Shown here one piece after another: positions 35,281-45,059 of a stretch of 64,000 nt of DNA. Positions within the stretch are counted from its first letter, which is position 1. The number at the start of each line of letters is the position of its first letter. A program made the translations under genes and the position numbers. The notes under the pieces are model-generated. The model was given only the letters and a program-made list of their open reading frames with translations. It made no database searches and was not told where the DNA came from. The DNA lies in contig NZ_OZ246019.1 of assembly GCF_965230805.1 (NCBI RefSeq), positions 372,001 to 436,000 on the forward strand. Direction: 5' to 3'. The DNA comes from Marinifilum sp965230805. GTDB lineage: Bacteria; Bacteroidota; Bacteroidia; Bacteroidales; Marinifilaceae.

Positions 35281-36468
35281 TTAGCACCGGGCTAAATAAT
35301 CATCAAGAACCTTTTCGAAATCTTTGGCTCTACTTTCCCAGGATGTTGCCTTGGCATACTCGATTCTACCACGAATTTTTCCAACACTATCTTCCTCAAT
35401 TTCCTTTTGAATAGCTTCGCAAAACTCCTCTTTGGTCTTGGTAAAATTGGCCATTCCATCGAACTCAGGTAAATTTGCGAATGCAGTAAGCACAACCGGA
35501 ACTCCCACCGATAAATATTCATTGATTTTTAACGGATAAATGTTCTTGGTATACTCTGTACATAAATATGGAATCAATCCAACATCGCATTTCTTCAACA
35601 AATCTGGCACCTCATGTGGTTTTACAGGAGGTAAAAATGTTACGTTTGGATATTTTGCCAATGCATCATAAATTTTAGGATTCATTAAGTCTCCTACAAT
35701 CTCAAACTCACAATGATTTAGCTGCTGCACTGTATATTCAACAGTTTCAATATCAAACCGGTGATCCAAGCTACCAATATATCCAACCTTCTTCTTTTCA
35801 GCTTTATTCACATTTGCTTTAGCCGATCTATTAAATACATTAAAGTCTACACCATTCTTTACAACTTTCATTTTTTTATTCAGGTGTTTCATGGATTCAG
35901 CCAAAAAATCTGACGTGGTAATCACACCATCAACTTTCTTTGCAAAAGAATGATCCGCAATTTGAGCTCTTTTACCATAACGTCTTTCATCCGGCCCATC
36001 ATAACAGTAATAAACATTCAACTTCTCCTTAAGTTTACCGAGCAGAGTATTCCCATAAATCGCATTGTAAGCGTTCAATGCAATTGGGTCGGTCATATTC
36101 AGTTTATTAATGGCTCGTTTTATAGAGCGTGCATAAAAAAAGGTATTGATCTTCAAGAAGAAATGATACAATTTTTCATTTTTGAAAAATGCAAAAGGAA
36201 GCAATGGAGGCAATACCAAATGGTTTACCTCTGTGTCGAAGGTCGATTGCTTTTTAATCAACCTACTCTTGATTCCCAACATTCTTTTAACAGGAGCCCT
36301 GCCTTTTCCCATCAGGGTAAAAATTAAATCTTTAATAGTAAATGGATATTCTACAAACAGCAATTGATTTGATCTTGCCAGCAAGGAAACCAATTGAACT
36401 GTCGACTTGGTATAAAAACCTTCCCAAGTTGTGTTGGATACACAAACAATATTTTTCTTGTTACTCAT
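35281..36468 (-). CDS. GT-B glycosyltransferase
   Basis: A 395-aa enzyme of the GT4/GT1 type without membrane helices. The C-terminal half reads KKVGYIGSLDHRFD, CDVGLIPYL, PLKINEYLSVGVPVVLTAF, the usual donor site with the conserved Glu in NEYLS. The N-terminus begins VCVSNTTWEGFYTKS. It belongs to the EPS operon. Sugar specificity is unknown. Confidence 0.85.
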   Translation of the reverse strand: MSNKKNIVCVSNTTWEGFYTKSTVQLVSLLARSNQLLFVEYPFTIKDLIFTLMGKGRAPVKRMLGIKSRLIKKQSTFDTEVNHLVLPPLLPFAFFKNEKLYHFFLKINTFFYARSIKRAINKLNMTDPIALNAYNAIYGNTLLGKLKEKLNVYYCYDGPDERRYGKRAQIADHSFAKKVDGVITTSDFLAESMKHLNKKMKVVKNGVDFNVFNRSAKANVNKAEKKKVGYIGSLDHRFDIETVEYTVQQLNHCEFEIVGDLMNPKIYDALAKYPNVTFLPPVKPHEVPDLLKKCDVGLIPYLCTEYTKNIYPLKINEYLSVGVPVVLTAFANLPEFDGMANFTKTKEEFCEAIQKEIEEDSVGKIRGRIEYAKATSWESRAKDFEKVLDDYLARC

Positions 36469-36515
36469 GGTCTAGAATTTGAAAGTTGATAAAAATCTCT
36501 TAAACAAGTAGCTTC

Positions 36516-37451
36516 TTAATTGCTTCTTATTTTATCACGAACTTTCAAGGCAATTTTTCTTAAAAACGGAAAGTATTTACCACTCTTAATATTGTATTTA
36601 AGAGATTGAGAATCAAATATCATTTCAAAATTCTCAGTACACAGAACTGGTTTCTTTGTCACACGATTAATTTCCAGAGCCTGTGTCAATGAACTCTCAA
36701 TAAACAAATTGTATTGACCCTCTTTGTACGTATCAGCTTTATGACCAGCATGGTTATTAGCTCTTTGACGAGCTTCTTTATCAGGTAAATCAAGCATTAC
36801 CAACTTGTTATACTTTACCTTATGAGCTTCGAGCCAAGCTTCGGTTTCTTTCCTGTATTTCTCCAATCGGGAGGTAACAATGGTTCCTATCTTTGCTCCT
36901 GGAATATACAATGGAGGTGCATTTAGTACAAAATCAATATATTTTTCTCCATCATCATTTTGGTCTTCAGTAGGATCAACACAAAGTACACCATCAATAT
37001 CAAAGCAAGCTTTTTCGAGTGTTGTATGATTGAATACGTTCCATTGAAAATATCTTGGAAGAGGTACAGCTTCAAAATAGTAATCTACCATATTCTCTTT
37101 ACCTGGCGCAACATATACTGCACAGTATTTCAAATCAAAATCTTTTGCAACTTCTTCTAATCTCTTTTTGCTTTTATTCATGGCTGAACCCGAAGCAATG
37201 CTATCATCCACAACCAAAACTTTCTTGATTTCTTTCATATCAAAAAACTGACTTCTTTCTCCGGCTTTGTAAATATGCCCTTTTAAGAAGGAATCAATAT
37301 CTGTATAAGGTTTGTTAAGATATAGTGCCAGCAAGTTAGCTGGTAACATACCACTCCTGGGAATTCCTACAATTAAATCAAAATCGCGAGGCAGAACATT
37401 AAGTCGTTTAAGGATGATTTGATTAAGATCGGAGATGTTTCTATAATACAT
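36516..37451 (-). CDS. Phosphoribosyltransferase-HAD fusion protein in the EPS cluster
   Basis: A 311-aa protein of two parts. Residues about 1-125 are a type I PRTase domain (IVGIPRSGMLPANLLA, PRPP loop KVLVVDDSIASGSA). Residues about 147-290 begin with ACFDIDGVLCVDP, the DxD motif I of HAD phosphatases, and go on VTSRLEKYRKE and MLDLPDKEA. Both active-site signatures look intact. PRTase-HAD fusions of this kind are unusual. Position between glycosyltransferase and polymerase genes suggests a role in making or salvaging an activated sugar or ribosyl precursor (inference). Confidence 0.8.
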   Translation of the reverse strand: MYYRNISDLNQIILKRLNVLPRDFDLIVGIPRSGMLPANLLALYLNKPYTDIDSFLKGHIYKAGERSQFFDMKEIKKVLVVDDSIASGSAMNKSKKRLEEVAKDFDLKYCAVYVAPGKENMVDYYFEAVPLPRYFQWNVFNHTTLEKACFDIDGVLCVDPTEDQNDDGEKYIDFVLNAPPLYIPGAKIGTIVTSRLEKYRKETEAWLEAHKVKYNKLVMLDLPDKEARQRANNHAGHKADTYKEGQYNLFIESSLTQALEINRVTKKPVLCTENFEMIFDSQSLKYNIKSGKYFPFLRKIALKVRDKIRSN

Positions 37452-37557
37452 AGATTAAAATTTAAGTTCGTTTTCTAAGTAATTTTAAGTAATAGTCTTC
37501 TTTTTAAACGTTTAAGTCCAAATAAGGATTCAATAAGACAGTATTTTGTATTGATAA

Positions 37558-39042
37558 TTATTTATTTCCTAACAAAGGAAATTCTTTTGCTTGCAATGCT
37601 AGTTTATCTTCTTCAAACTTTTGGGCTAAAAACAAGTAAGCCATACTTGAATAAATTAATAGTCCGGTAGGCATTTGCCCCAACACACCATTACCATACG
37701 AAGCAGCCATGATGCCAAAAAGTCCTGATACCAGTGCACTCATGATGCCAATTATTTCCTCATCCTTCAATTTAAACATGATAATGTACACCGATTTAGA
37801 CAAGACGTAAAACAGAACAAACAAATGTAAGGTAAGACCAACAACTCCCTGTTCGGCCCAAATCATTACATACCAACTATCAGTAGGTGTTTGTGCCAGA
37901 AAGGTGTGAGGAGTAAAGCGCAACCCCCAGTTCCCTGCCGATCCAATTCCTCCACCTAATGGCCGGGACGCCAAGTAACCTTTTAGTTTTCTCTGATTTT
38001 CGAGACGAACCTGTAAGGAGGCATTGTTAGGATCAAAGGCAGTTCTCATTCTTCGAATCGTAGGATTTCCTTGGGCAATGGTTGTGTATTTGAAAAACAC
38101 CAGTACACTAATCCCCATTATTGCTCCCATTACAATAATTTTAACCTGTTTTTTAAGAACAATGTAAAGAGCAAATCCCATAACTGGTACAGCTATAGCA
38201 CCCCTGGTTCCTGAAATCATTAACCCATACAAGCCCAGAACTCCGGCAACAATGTAAAAGATTTTTAAACGTCGTGAGCGTTTTTGATTTAAGGCCAGAA
38301 TTAAAAAAACCACCCCTGCATGACCTTGAGCAGCTCCAAACTGCCCTGCATCAGAATAGAATGAAAAGACTCTCAATTTCCCGAAAAGAACATGAGTGCT
38401 AGCATTACCAGCATCAAGCCAAGCCTGTTCAAATGGATCCACCCCAAAATTCTTTTGCATGATCCCTTTGAGGGTGCCCAGAATAGAAAGTATTGCCCAT
38501 ATTTTAAACAGTAACTCTAGATCTTTTTTCTTGTTGTAAAGAATAAAGATCAGTGGAACTGTAAACAGCATATACAAGGAAACACTGCGCATGGCATAGA
38601 ACCATGCCACACGACTAGCAGCTTCCGGATTTACCAATTGTACCAGAGCATAACCATACCAAATGGCGGCCAAAAGAACGAGGTCATTCTTCCCGTTTTT
38701 CCATGGGATTTTATAAAAATAGCTTTTAAAAAATAAGGCCAAATAAATAAGTAAAAACTGTGCATCAATAGATAAGCCCAATGGAACACCTTTTACATAT
38801 CTCACAATTCCAATAGCAAGAAAATTGAGTATGTAAATTCCTATAATGCCCACTTTTGGAATGGCAAAAATTAAATAGATGTAGCTCACGAGAATTGGCA
38901 TGGCCAAAATTCCAATGCCTGATATCATGCCCCCTTTTGCTACCAGGTATCCCAGAAAGGCCATAATCAACAATACTCCAAAGAAAAACTGAGGTTTCTT
39001 CAGAATATCGCTACCATACTTTTTCTCGAAAACATTTTCCAT
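37558..39042 (-). CDS. O-antigen ligase/Wzy-type polysaccharide polymerase
   Basis: A 494-aa membrane protein with about 12 hydrophobic helices and a large periplasmic loop (about 320-375; RRMRTAFDPNNASLQVR and GGGIGSAGNWGLRF), as in the Wzy_C/O-antigen ligase family. I start it at ATG 39042 (MENVFEKK); a TTG three codons earlier is possible. In a Wzx/Wzy pathway it joins repeat units in the periplasm. The cluster also encodes a flippase and a Wzc-like protein. Confidence 0.85.
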   Translation of the reverse strand: MENVFEKKYGSDILKKPQFFFGVLLIMAFLGYLVAKGGMISGIGILAMPILVSYIYLIFAIPKVGIIGIYILNFLAIGIVRYVKGVPLGLSIDAQFLLIYLALFFKSYFYKIPWKNGKNDLVLLAAIWYGYALVQLVNPEAASRVAWFYAMRSVSLYMLFTVPLIFILYNKKKDLELLFKIWAILSILGTLKGIMQKNFGVDPFEQAWLDAGNASTHVLFGKLRVFSFYSDAGQFGAAQGHAGVVFLILALNQKRSRRLKIFYIVAGVLGLYGLMISGTRGAIAVPVMGFALYIVLKKQVKIIVMGAIMGISVLVFFKYTTIAQGNPTIRRMRTAFDPNNASLQVRLENQRKLKGYLASRPLGGGIGSAGNWGLRFTPHTFLAQTPTDSWYVMIWAEQGVVGLTLHLFVLFYVLSKSVYIIMFKLKDEEIIGIMSALVSGLFGIMAASYGNGVLGQMPTGLLIYSSMAYLFLAQKFEEDKLALQAKEFPLLGNK

Positions 39043-39064
39043 ATTAGCCAATTCACAAAGCGCT

Positions 39065-40210
39065 TTAATTTACATTTAGGGAGTTTTCTAAAAAATGAAT
39101 AGCTTCTTTCTTTTTGTCCTCTAAAAGACTGTTTACCTTTTGATAATCTATTGGTGTTTTAATCATTTCAGTAATATTTTCCTGATATCCCAATACCAAT
39201 CGATCCTCTAATCCCAATATCTTTAGCAATGAGCTAAATCGGGTAATCCCCCGTTTAGCATTACCAATAGCAATAAATGGCTTATTAAAAATAATTGAAA
39301 AAACTGTACCATGAAAAGAATCGGTTACAACAAATTCAGCATCCATAAAACCTCTCAACCAATTGGTTACCGGAGGACAAACACAATCTTCCAATCGGTT
39401 CTTGCCCAATTCCCGAAAGATCCCTTTTGGCATAATTGACACAGGCTTAATTCGCAATTCTTCCGCAGCCTCATCAACAATTTTCTTCTTGTCAGGACTT
39501 AGGTCTAAAATATAATTCAGTAATGTTCCCTGTAGTTTCGGAATGTTATCTTTTTCAACCAGTGCTATGTATTCTTCTTTATCAATTAACATGGTTGGAT
39601 CAAGCGCAACCACCGACTCAACCTTTAGCTTATCACTACACAAACCTACAGCCGAATCTTCCCTTACCGAAATGCGATCGAACTTTTGTGCCAAACCAGC
39701 ACAAGATTCGGTTTGTCGATCACTAAACTCCCACTTGTCTACCCCAAAAGAAGCCGCATAAGCAATTCTTTTTGCCTGTGAATTCTCTGGTAGAAATCCT
39801 AAAAAATGATTTTCCAATATTGGTGAATATTTTGGTCGCCATACCTGATCGCTGCCTGTAACAAAAGCCTGAAAACCATATTTGCCAATATTCTTAAAAT
39901 CCCTTTCCGACATGAACAAGTCGGTAGTTTTTACATGTTCCCGAATGAAACGATCAGTATGCTGTCTGATAATCTTTTCCTCATCCTTGGTAGGCCATGT
40001 TCTGACTACAACATCTTTTCTGAAGACAATTTTCAGAATTGATCTTCTCACATAGGACAGCACCTTCATTTTAAGCGACATGGGTGCTGTATTTCTATTT
40101 ATGGTATAGGAATCATGTCCCAGCTTTTTTAATGCAGATTGTAAGGCGTACGTTTGTAGAATTCCTCCGTAGTTCCAATTAAATGGCAGTGTGATGATAC
40201 CTATTTTCAT
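39065..40210 (-). CDS. Polysaccharide pyruvyl transferase family protein
   Basis: A 381-aa protein of the PF04230-type family. The start is taken as ATG 40208-40210 (MKIGIITLPFNWNYGG), where the family fold begins; an upstream in-frame extension would overlap the nitroreductase gene. GSDQVWRPK, SVREDSAV and VTDSFHGTVFSIIFNKPF are typical. Members add pyruvate ketals from PEP to sugars of EPS. It follows a nitroreductase-family gene, a pairing often seen in polysaccharide clusters. Confidence 0.88.
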   Translation of the reverse strand: MKIGIITLPFNWNYGGILQTYALQSALKKLGHDSYTINRNTAPMSLKMKVLSYVRRSILKIVFRKDVVVRTWPTKDEEKIIRQHTDRFIREHVKTTDLFMSERDFKNIGKYGFQAFVTGSDQVWRPKYSPILENHFLGFLPENSQAKRIAYAASFGVDKWEFSDRQTESCAGLAQKFDRISVREDSAVGLCSDKLKVESVVALDPTMLIDKEEYIALVEKDNIPKLQGTLLNYILDLSPDKKKIVDEAAEELRIKPVSIMPKGIFRELGKNRLEDCVCPPVTNWLRGFMDAEFVVTDSFHGTVFSIIFNKPFIAIGNAKRGITRFSSLLKILGLEDRLVLGYQENITEMIKTPIDYQKVNSLLEDKKKEAIHFLENSLNVN

Positions 40211-40241
40211 GATCTTCTGTTTTAGATTAAATCTGGTTTGA

Positions 40242-41240
40242 TTAGTGCATTTTTGTAATTTCCTCAGCAGTTTTTCTGGGCGATGAGGCAATGGAGAATT
40301 CATCAGGCAGGTAACCACAAGCAATGATCATCAAAACCACTTCGTTGTGAGGAATATCAATAATTTCTCTTAGTTTCATATCCTTATCATCCGATACACT
40401 CCAATTCAGCGAACATGCTCCAATCTCCCGGTAATGCAATGCATTCAATAAAGTCATACTAAACAATCCTCCATTCAGATGATTTTCGAACCTTTCGTGC
40501 ATATCCTTTGTAGTAGATACCACCGAACTTACAACAATTAATGTTTCGGCCAGATGACCGAAGCCCCTGTTTCCATTCTGAATTTCAAGAATTCCTTTTT
40601 TCTTTTCAGGTGACTTTACAACATGCACACGGTTGGGCTGACGGTTGCAAAAGGAGGGTGAACGCTGTGCAAGATTAATGCAATCATAAATAACCTCCAT
40701 TGGAATCTCTTTTTCGGTATAATTTCTTACCGAATACCTTGACAAACAAAATTGTTCGAAAGGAGCATTCTTATCCTTAAAATAATCAGCTTTATTTGTT
40801 CTAATCTGCCTTTGCCCTTCCACTTTGGCATAACGTTCCCGAATTGCCACCAATCTAACCTGCAAATCATCATCTAATTTAAAACTGATTTCCTCATGAT
40901 ATTGAAGGTATTCCTTTAATACCGAAACAGACTGGATAAATTCCAAATCATTTGCCGGCAGCTTAAATTTCTCATATTTCTCTACTGTATCAATGAGACT
41001 CATCACCACCGCTTTTCCAAAACCCGGTCTGGGTTCAGGCATGGTCAATCCCTTCTCAACAATATGATAGGCCAAGGCCAAATCCCTTTTTACCTTTTCA
41101 ATATCCGATTTGTTATACACTTTATCATATACACGCCTCTTTAAGTCATACATACTCGCCTTTTTTGCTGAATTCAGGTAATACAGATACAGCAGTTTTT
41201 GAGGTAACATATTTTTTAATTGTGCTTTCAATGCTTTCAT
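40242..41240 (-). CDS. Nitroreductase-family flavoprotein in the EPS cluster
   Basis: A 332-aa protein. The C-terminal 190 residues carry the nitroreductase pattern (SRYSVRNYTEKEIP, AQRSPSFCNRQP, then GGLFSMTLLNALHYREIGACSL), which binds FMN. The first 130 residues are helical and not part of the standard domain. It lies next to the pyruvyl transferase gene. The substrate is unknown; a redox step on a polymer precursor is an inference from position. Confidence 0.85.
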   Translation of the reverse strand: MKALKAQLKNMLPQKLLYLYYLNSAKKASMYDLKRRVYDKVYNKSDIEKVKRDLALAYHIVEKGLTMPEPRPGFGKAVVMSLIDTVEKYEKFKLPANDLEFIQSVSVLKEYLQYHEEISFKLDDDLQVRLVAIRERYAKVEGQRQIRTNKADYFKDKNAPFEQFCLSRYSVRNYTEKEIPMEVIYDCINLAQRSPSFCNRQPNRVHVVKSPEKKKGILEIQNGNRGFGHLAETLIVVSSVVSTTKDMHERFENHLNGGLFSMTLLNALHYREIGACSLNWSVSDDKDMKLREIIDIPHNEVVLMIIACGYLPDEFSIASSPRKTAEEITKMH

Positions 41241-41284
41241 TTCAAGTATATTTAAGTAGTGTCATTTTCTTTAAACAGTCTCTT

Positions 41285-42817
41285 TTATCTTGAAGTTGAC
41301 CTTAATCTTTCCATCAAACTTTTTACAGGCTTATAAAGCAAATCTCTCTCATAATTGTTCATCGATGTGATCCAAAATACCGGAATATAAACTACCGAGA
41401 AGGAGCAGATTGCAATAGCCAGACTAATGGGTGTATCAAGCTGAACCTGTTTAATCGCCCAATAAGTAAGCAATCCTAACAGTGCTGGAGAAAAAGCCAT
41501 TTTCCCTATCTCCTTCCAGAATTTTGGGATATCGATATCTTGTTTTTTAAAGTAGTAGATATTCATGATAATGATATGTCCAAGCACCAAACCTGAACAA
41601 ATGGCCATACCACAACCAATGCCACCATAAGTATCTACTAACAAAAGTTGCATTGCTACACTAAAAATGGCAATACACAAGTACAATACCGCTCTAAATT
41701 TTAGTCTATTTCTGGCTTGCAGAATAGTAATTCCCAAATTTTGTATCAGTGGGATGGTTAGCGGAACAAACATAAGCAGCGCAATTACATAAGTGTCGGT
41801 ATAATCTGCTCCCGCCCACAGAAAAATAAATTGCCTTCCGAACAAAATAAATCCTGCCAGGATAAAGGCCATTACAATAAACTGAATCCTACCCGTTCGA
41901 ATAAACAAGTCGGATATTTCTCTATTGGATTTTGACTGGGAAACCATGGCGGTCACCTTAGGAAGAAATACCCCTGAGATGGCAGTTGAGAATCCCATAT
42001 ACATTTGTTCCAGCTGAATAGCAACTGCAAACATTGCAACTGCCGCCGTTCCCACATTGGCTCCCAATACCAGTTGTCCCGAACTCCAATAAAGGCGATC
42101 AATAATTGCATTCAGGAAGATGAAAAAAGAGTATCCGGCAAGCTCTTTAAAAAAACTCCAGTCGAACTTCCTGAAGCGAATCTTGACCCTTATTTTATTC
42201 CTGCAATACCACCAGTTTATTAGTTGAGTAGCTACATTAAAAACTGTAATTAACACCACCATACCTATGGCACGATATCCCATTTCCAGTAAGATAATCA
42301 TGATTAATGGGTTCAGAATAATACGTGCAATTTGCACAACTTTCTGAAATACAAACTTTTCGTATGCGGTTACAATAGACCCAAAAATGCTTACAGGAAA
42401 GGTAAATACAAGATTAAAAACCATTAATAATACCAGAATGTGAACCTTTTCCAATTCATCTGGTGTTAAAGTATCTCCATATAACTTGTCAATGTTAAAA
42501 TACAAACCCATTCCAAGAATGAGAACCACCAGTCCAATGAATGAGTACAATACCACAAACATCCCAAACATGGAATATTGCTCTTCCACTTTGCCCTCAG
42601 AACGGAATTTAGCAGTATAACGAATAATGGTATTCCCAAAACCCAAATCAAGAATGGTAAGATAGGCCACTACCGATGCAACCAATGAGTACAATCCGTA
42701 CTCACTTTGTCCCATCATTCGCAACATGTATGGAGTATATAGCAAGCCTACAACATTACTTAAACCTATAACTACGTAGGATAATATGGCACCAACTTTT
42801 AATTGATTTATTTGCAT
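41285..42817 (-). CDS. Wzx-type polysaccharide flippase
   Basis: A 510-aa inner-membrane protein with about 12-14 helices, of the polysaccharide biosynthesis/MATE-like superfamily (start INQLKVGAILSYVVIGLSNV, GLYTPYMLRMMGQSEYGLYS). Such proteins move undecaprenyl-linked repeat units to the periplasm. It lies just downstream of the Wzc-like gene (20 bp), consistent with a Wzx/Wzy EPS assembly line. Confidence 0.9.
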   Translation of the reverse strand: MQINQLKVGAILSYVVIGLSNVVGLLYTPYMLRMMGQSEYGLYSLVASVVAYLTILDLGFGNTIIRYTAKFRSEGKVEEQYSMFGMFVVLYSFIGLVVLILGMGLYFNIDKLYGDTLTPDELEKVHILVLLMVFNLVFTFPVSIFGSIVTAYEKFVFQKVVQIARIILNPLIMIILLEMGYRAIGMVVLITVFNVATQLINWWYCRNKIRVKIRFRKFDWSFFKELAGYSFFIFLNAIIDRLYWSSGQLVLGANVGTAAVAMFAVAIQLEQMYMGFSTAISGVFLPKVTAMVSQSKSNREISDLFIRTGRIQFIVMAFILAGFILFGRQFIFLWAGADYTDTYVIALLMFVPLTIPLIQNLGITILQARNRLKFRAVLYLCIAIFSVAMQLLLVDTYGGIGCGMAICSGLVLGHIIIMNIYYFKKQDIDIPKFWKEIGKMAFSPALLGLLTYWAIKQVQLDTPISLAIAICSFSVVYIPVFWITSMNNYERDLLYKPVKSLMERLRSTSR

Positions 42818-42837
42818 AAATTCCTTTAAAATTTAGT

Positions 42838-45054
42838 TTAATAGAACTTCGTTTTGGTAAAAAACCTTAATCGAAGAACATTTTTAATCCCTCTTCTAAA
42901 TTTGGAACGCTCTTTAGGTAAATCGCCTAAAATGTTTTCCATTTCATTAATTTGCACTCCATTAAGCACTACTTGCACCGAATCATCATCTCCTGCAACC
43001 GATAAGAAATCTTCAAATGAGTTTTTATCTGCCTTTGCCCATGCCCTGTTGGCTCTTACCACTAACATTGAATAGTCCGACTCTTTGACAAGATGTACCG
43101 GGTAGGAATTGTTTAAAATCCCGGGAATTTCAACAAAGGTATAGTCAAAATTCTCCTTACCCATCACATTTTCTCCTAATTCCTGAACTCCCTTTACCCT
43201 ATGAAAATTAGGGGTGAATTCATAACTGTAACTCTCAAAATCGGTAGCTTTCTTCATCTGATTATGCGAGATATACTGTATTTTTAACCCAATATCATGC
43301 AATTTCTGAGCAATCTTGGTAAAAACAAAGGTTTTTCCCTCTCCTGCCTGATTGCTAAAGACAAGTATTTGCAGTGCTTTATTTTCACCTGCCACCGAAG
43401 GCTTCATCAGCAGTAACTTCCTATTGAGAACATCAAGTGTTTTATTTTTGATCACATTCAGTTTTAAGTGTTTGTTCTTAACTGCCAGGTTTGGGAACAT
43501 AGCCAATACCTTTTTCCCAATAAAATCTTCTGCGCGAGGAATAGTCTTGATACTCGCATCTAAAATCTCCAATACAAGAATGATAAATGTAGGAATAACA
43601 AATCCAATCATGAAAGCAATAATCAGGAGAAATTTCCTCTTGCTAGCTCTTGCTTCGATCGGGTAAAATGGAGGTGAAACAATTTTAAGATTAGAATTCA
43701 GCTCGATATTCTGTTGTTTTAATTTGGCTTTATTCAAGCTCTCCAATAAAGAGAGATATTTCTGTTCCGCTACATTGATCTTTCGTTCGAGCCTTTTCAT
43801 GGTAGCTCCTAAAGGGGCATAATACTCAAACAACTCTTCAAATTCTTTTTTAATTTGATCTCCCACCTGCAACTGTGCTTTCGAAGATTCAAATGCTATG
43901 ACTTTCTCAAGCCATCGATTCAAGATTGAATGTCCCGTAACTCCATCTTTACTATTAATAATTTTGTATTGTTTATCCACCAGTTCTCTTAACTGTCCTT
44001 CAATATGCTCTGCCTCTTTTTGTAAAGCCAGAATCCCAACCGAATCTTCCTCATTTTTCTCATAACTCAGCAGGCTTCTATTGCTTTTAAGCCATAGCTT
44101 GTGGTTAACATCCGAAAGCTTTTTCCTAACATCCAACATCTGGCTACTAGTGATTCTCCTCTTTTCGTTAGCAGACATTTTACCTTCCAGCAAATCAATT
44201 ACTGAAGCTTCGGCAGTATTCTTCATTTTAATCTCGGTATAATACAGATCAAAATGTTCTTTTTCCGAAGCAATGTGCCTTGTTTGCTCGTAGTAGTTAA
44301 TGATATTATGAGCCTTATTGAACTCCACCAACTCCTCTTCCGCAACATTTAAATCTGCTTCGGCCTTTTCAATCTCGCGCAGGAAATAGCTCACCACTGC
44401 GTCGGATTGATTTACCTTGATATCAGAATATATCCTTACAAATACTTCATTGATCAACTCCAGAGTATTGGCACAAACGCCAGGATCATCAGAATTGTAT
44501 GAGATCTTAACCATATCACTCGATTGGATACGAGAAACCTTTATCTCGGCCAGAATTCTTTTGCTGCTGTAATGCCTGTGATCCAAATGAATCAGCTTAT
44601 AAATAAAGTTGGTATGGTTGGCATCTTTGTATGTTAATAAATTCAAATAGGTCTGTTCAGGATCATTTTTAACGATTAAAGCCTTCACATCGGCTGGCAC
44701 CATTTCCATTAACTCGTCATAGTGTTTTTTGAGGATGATGTCTGGTGTAGGGTCATCCAATAGCATGTGCTTGGTAAACAAACGAAGCGCCACCTCTTCT
44801 ATGGTAGTTTTCGTGCGTATCAGGTTGATGAAGTTATCGAAGGCAATACGAGTTCCGAATAGATCCAATTTCGATTCTTCAAGCGATACAATCGACGACC
44901 CGGTAGCAATACCAGTATAGATCCTGGTACTTGAATCGTACATTTTAGGTTGATCCTTTGTTAATACAAATACCAAACTCACCATTATAATGGGAGTTAT
45001 CGCTAACACCAAAATGTGTTTTTGCAAGAGTCGTATGAAGAAGATAATATTCAA
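42838..45054 (-). CDS. Wzc-like polysaccharide co-polymerase with a degenerate kinase domain
   Basis: A 738-aa protein. An N-terminal helix (about 14-32) and a second one (about 478-500) frame a long periplasmic part with coiled coil, as in Wzz/Wzc. The C-terminal 170 residues are a BY-kinase-like fold with Walker A NQAGEGKT. The Walker A' ILDxD motif is not seen and there is no C-terminal tyrosine cluster, so autophosphorylation is doubtful. Start is TTG at 45052-45054, 5 bp after the TolC-like gene, with no better Met nearby. It sets chain length and links synthesis to export. Confidence 0.88.
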   Translation of the reverse strand: MNIIFFIRLLQKHILVLAITPIIMVSLVFVLTKDQPKMYDSSTRIYTGIATGSSIVSLEESKLDLFGTRIAFDNFINLIRTKTTIEEVALRLFTKHMLLDDPTPDIILKKHYDELMEMVPADVKALIVKNDPEQTYLNLLTYKDANHTNFIYKLIHLDHRHYSSKRILAEIKVSRIQSSDMVKISYNSDDPGVCANTLELINEVFVRIYSDIKVNQSDAVVSYFLREIEKAEADLNVAEEELVEFNKAHNIINYYEQTRHIASEKEHFDLYYTEIKMKNTAEASVIDLLEGKMSANEKRRITSSQMLDVRKKLSDVNHKLWLKSNRSLLSYEKNEEDSVGILALQKEAEHIEGQLRELVDKQYKIINSKDGVTGHSILNRWLEKVIAFESSKAQLQVGDQIKKEFEELFEYYAPLGATMKRLERKINVAEQKYLSLLESLNKAKLKQQNIELNSNLKIVSPPFYPIEARASKRKFLLIIAFMIGFVIPTFIILVLEILDASIKTIPRAEDFIGKKVLAMFPNLAVKNKHLKLNVIKNKTLDVLNRKLLLMKPSVAGENKALQILVFSNQAGEGKTFVFTKIAQKLHDIGLKIQYISHNQMKKATDFESYSYEFTPNFHRVKGVQELGENVMGKENFDYTFVEIPGILNNSYPVHLVKESDYSMLVVRANRAWAKADKNSFEDFLSVAGDDDSVQVVLNGVQINEMENILGDLPKERSKFRRGIKNVLRLRFFTKTKFY

Positions 45055-45059
45055 ACCGA

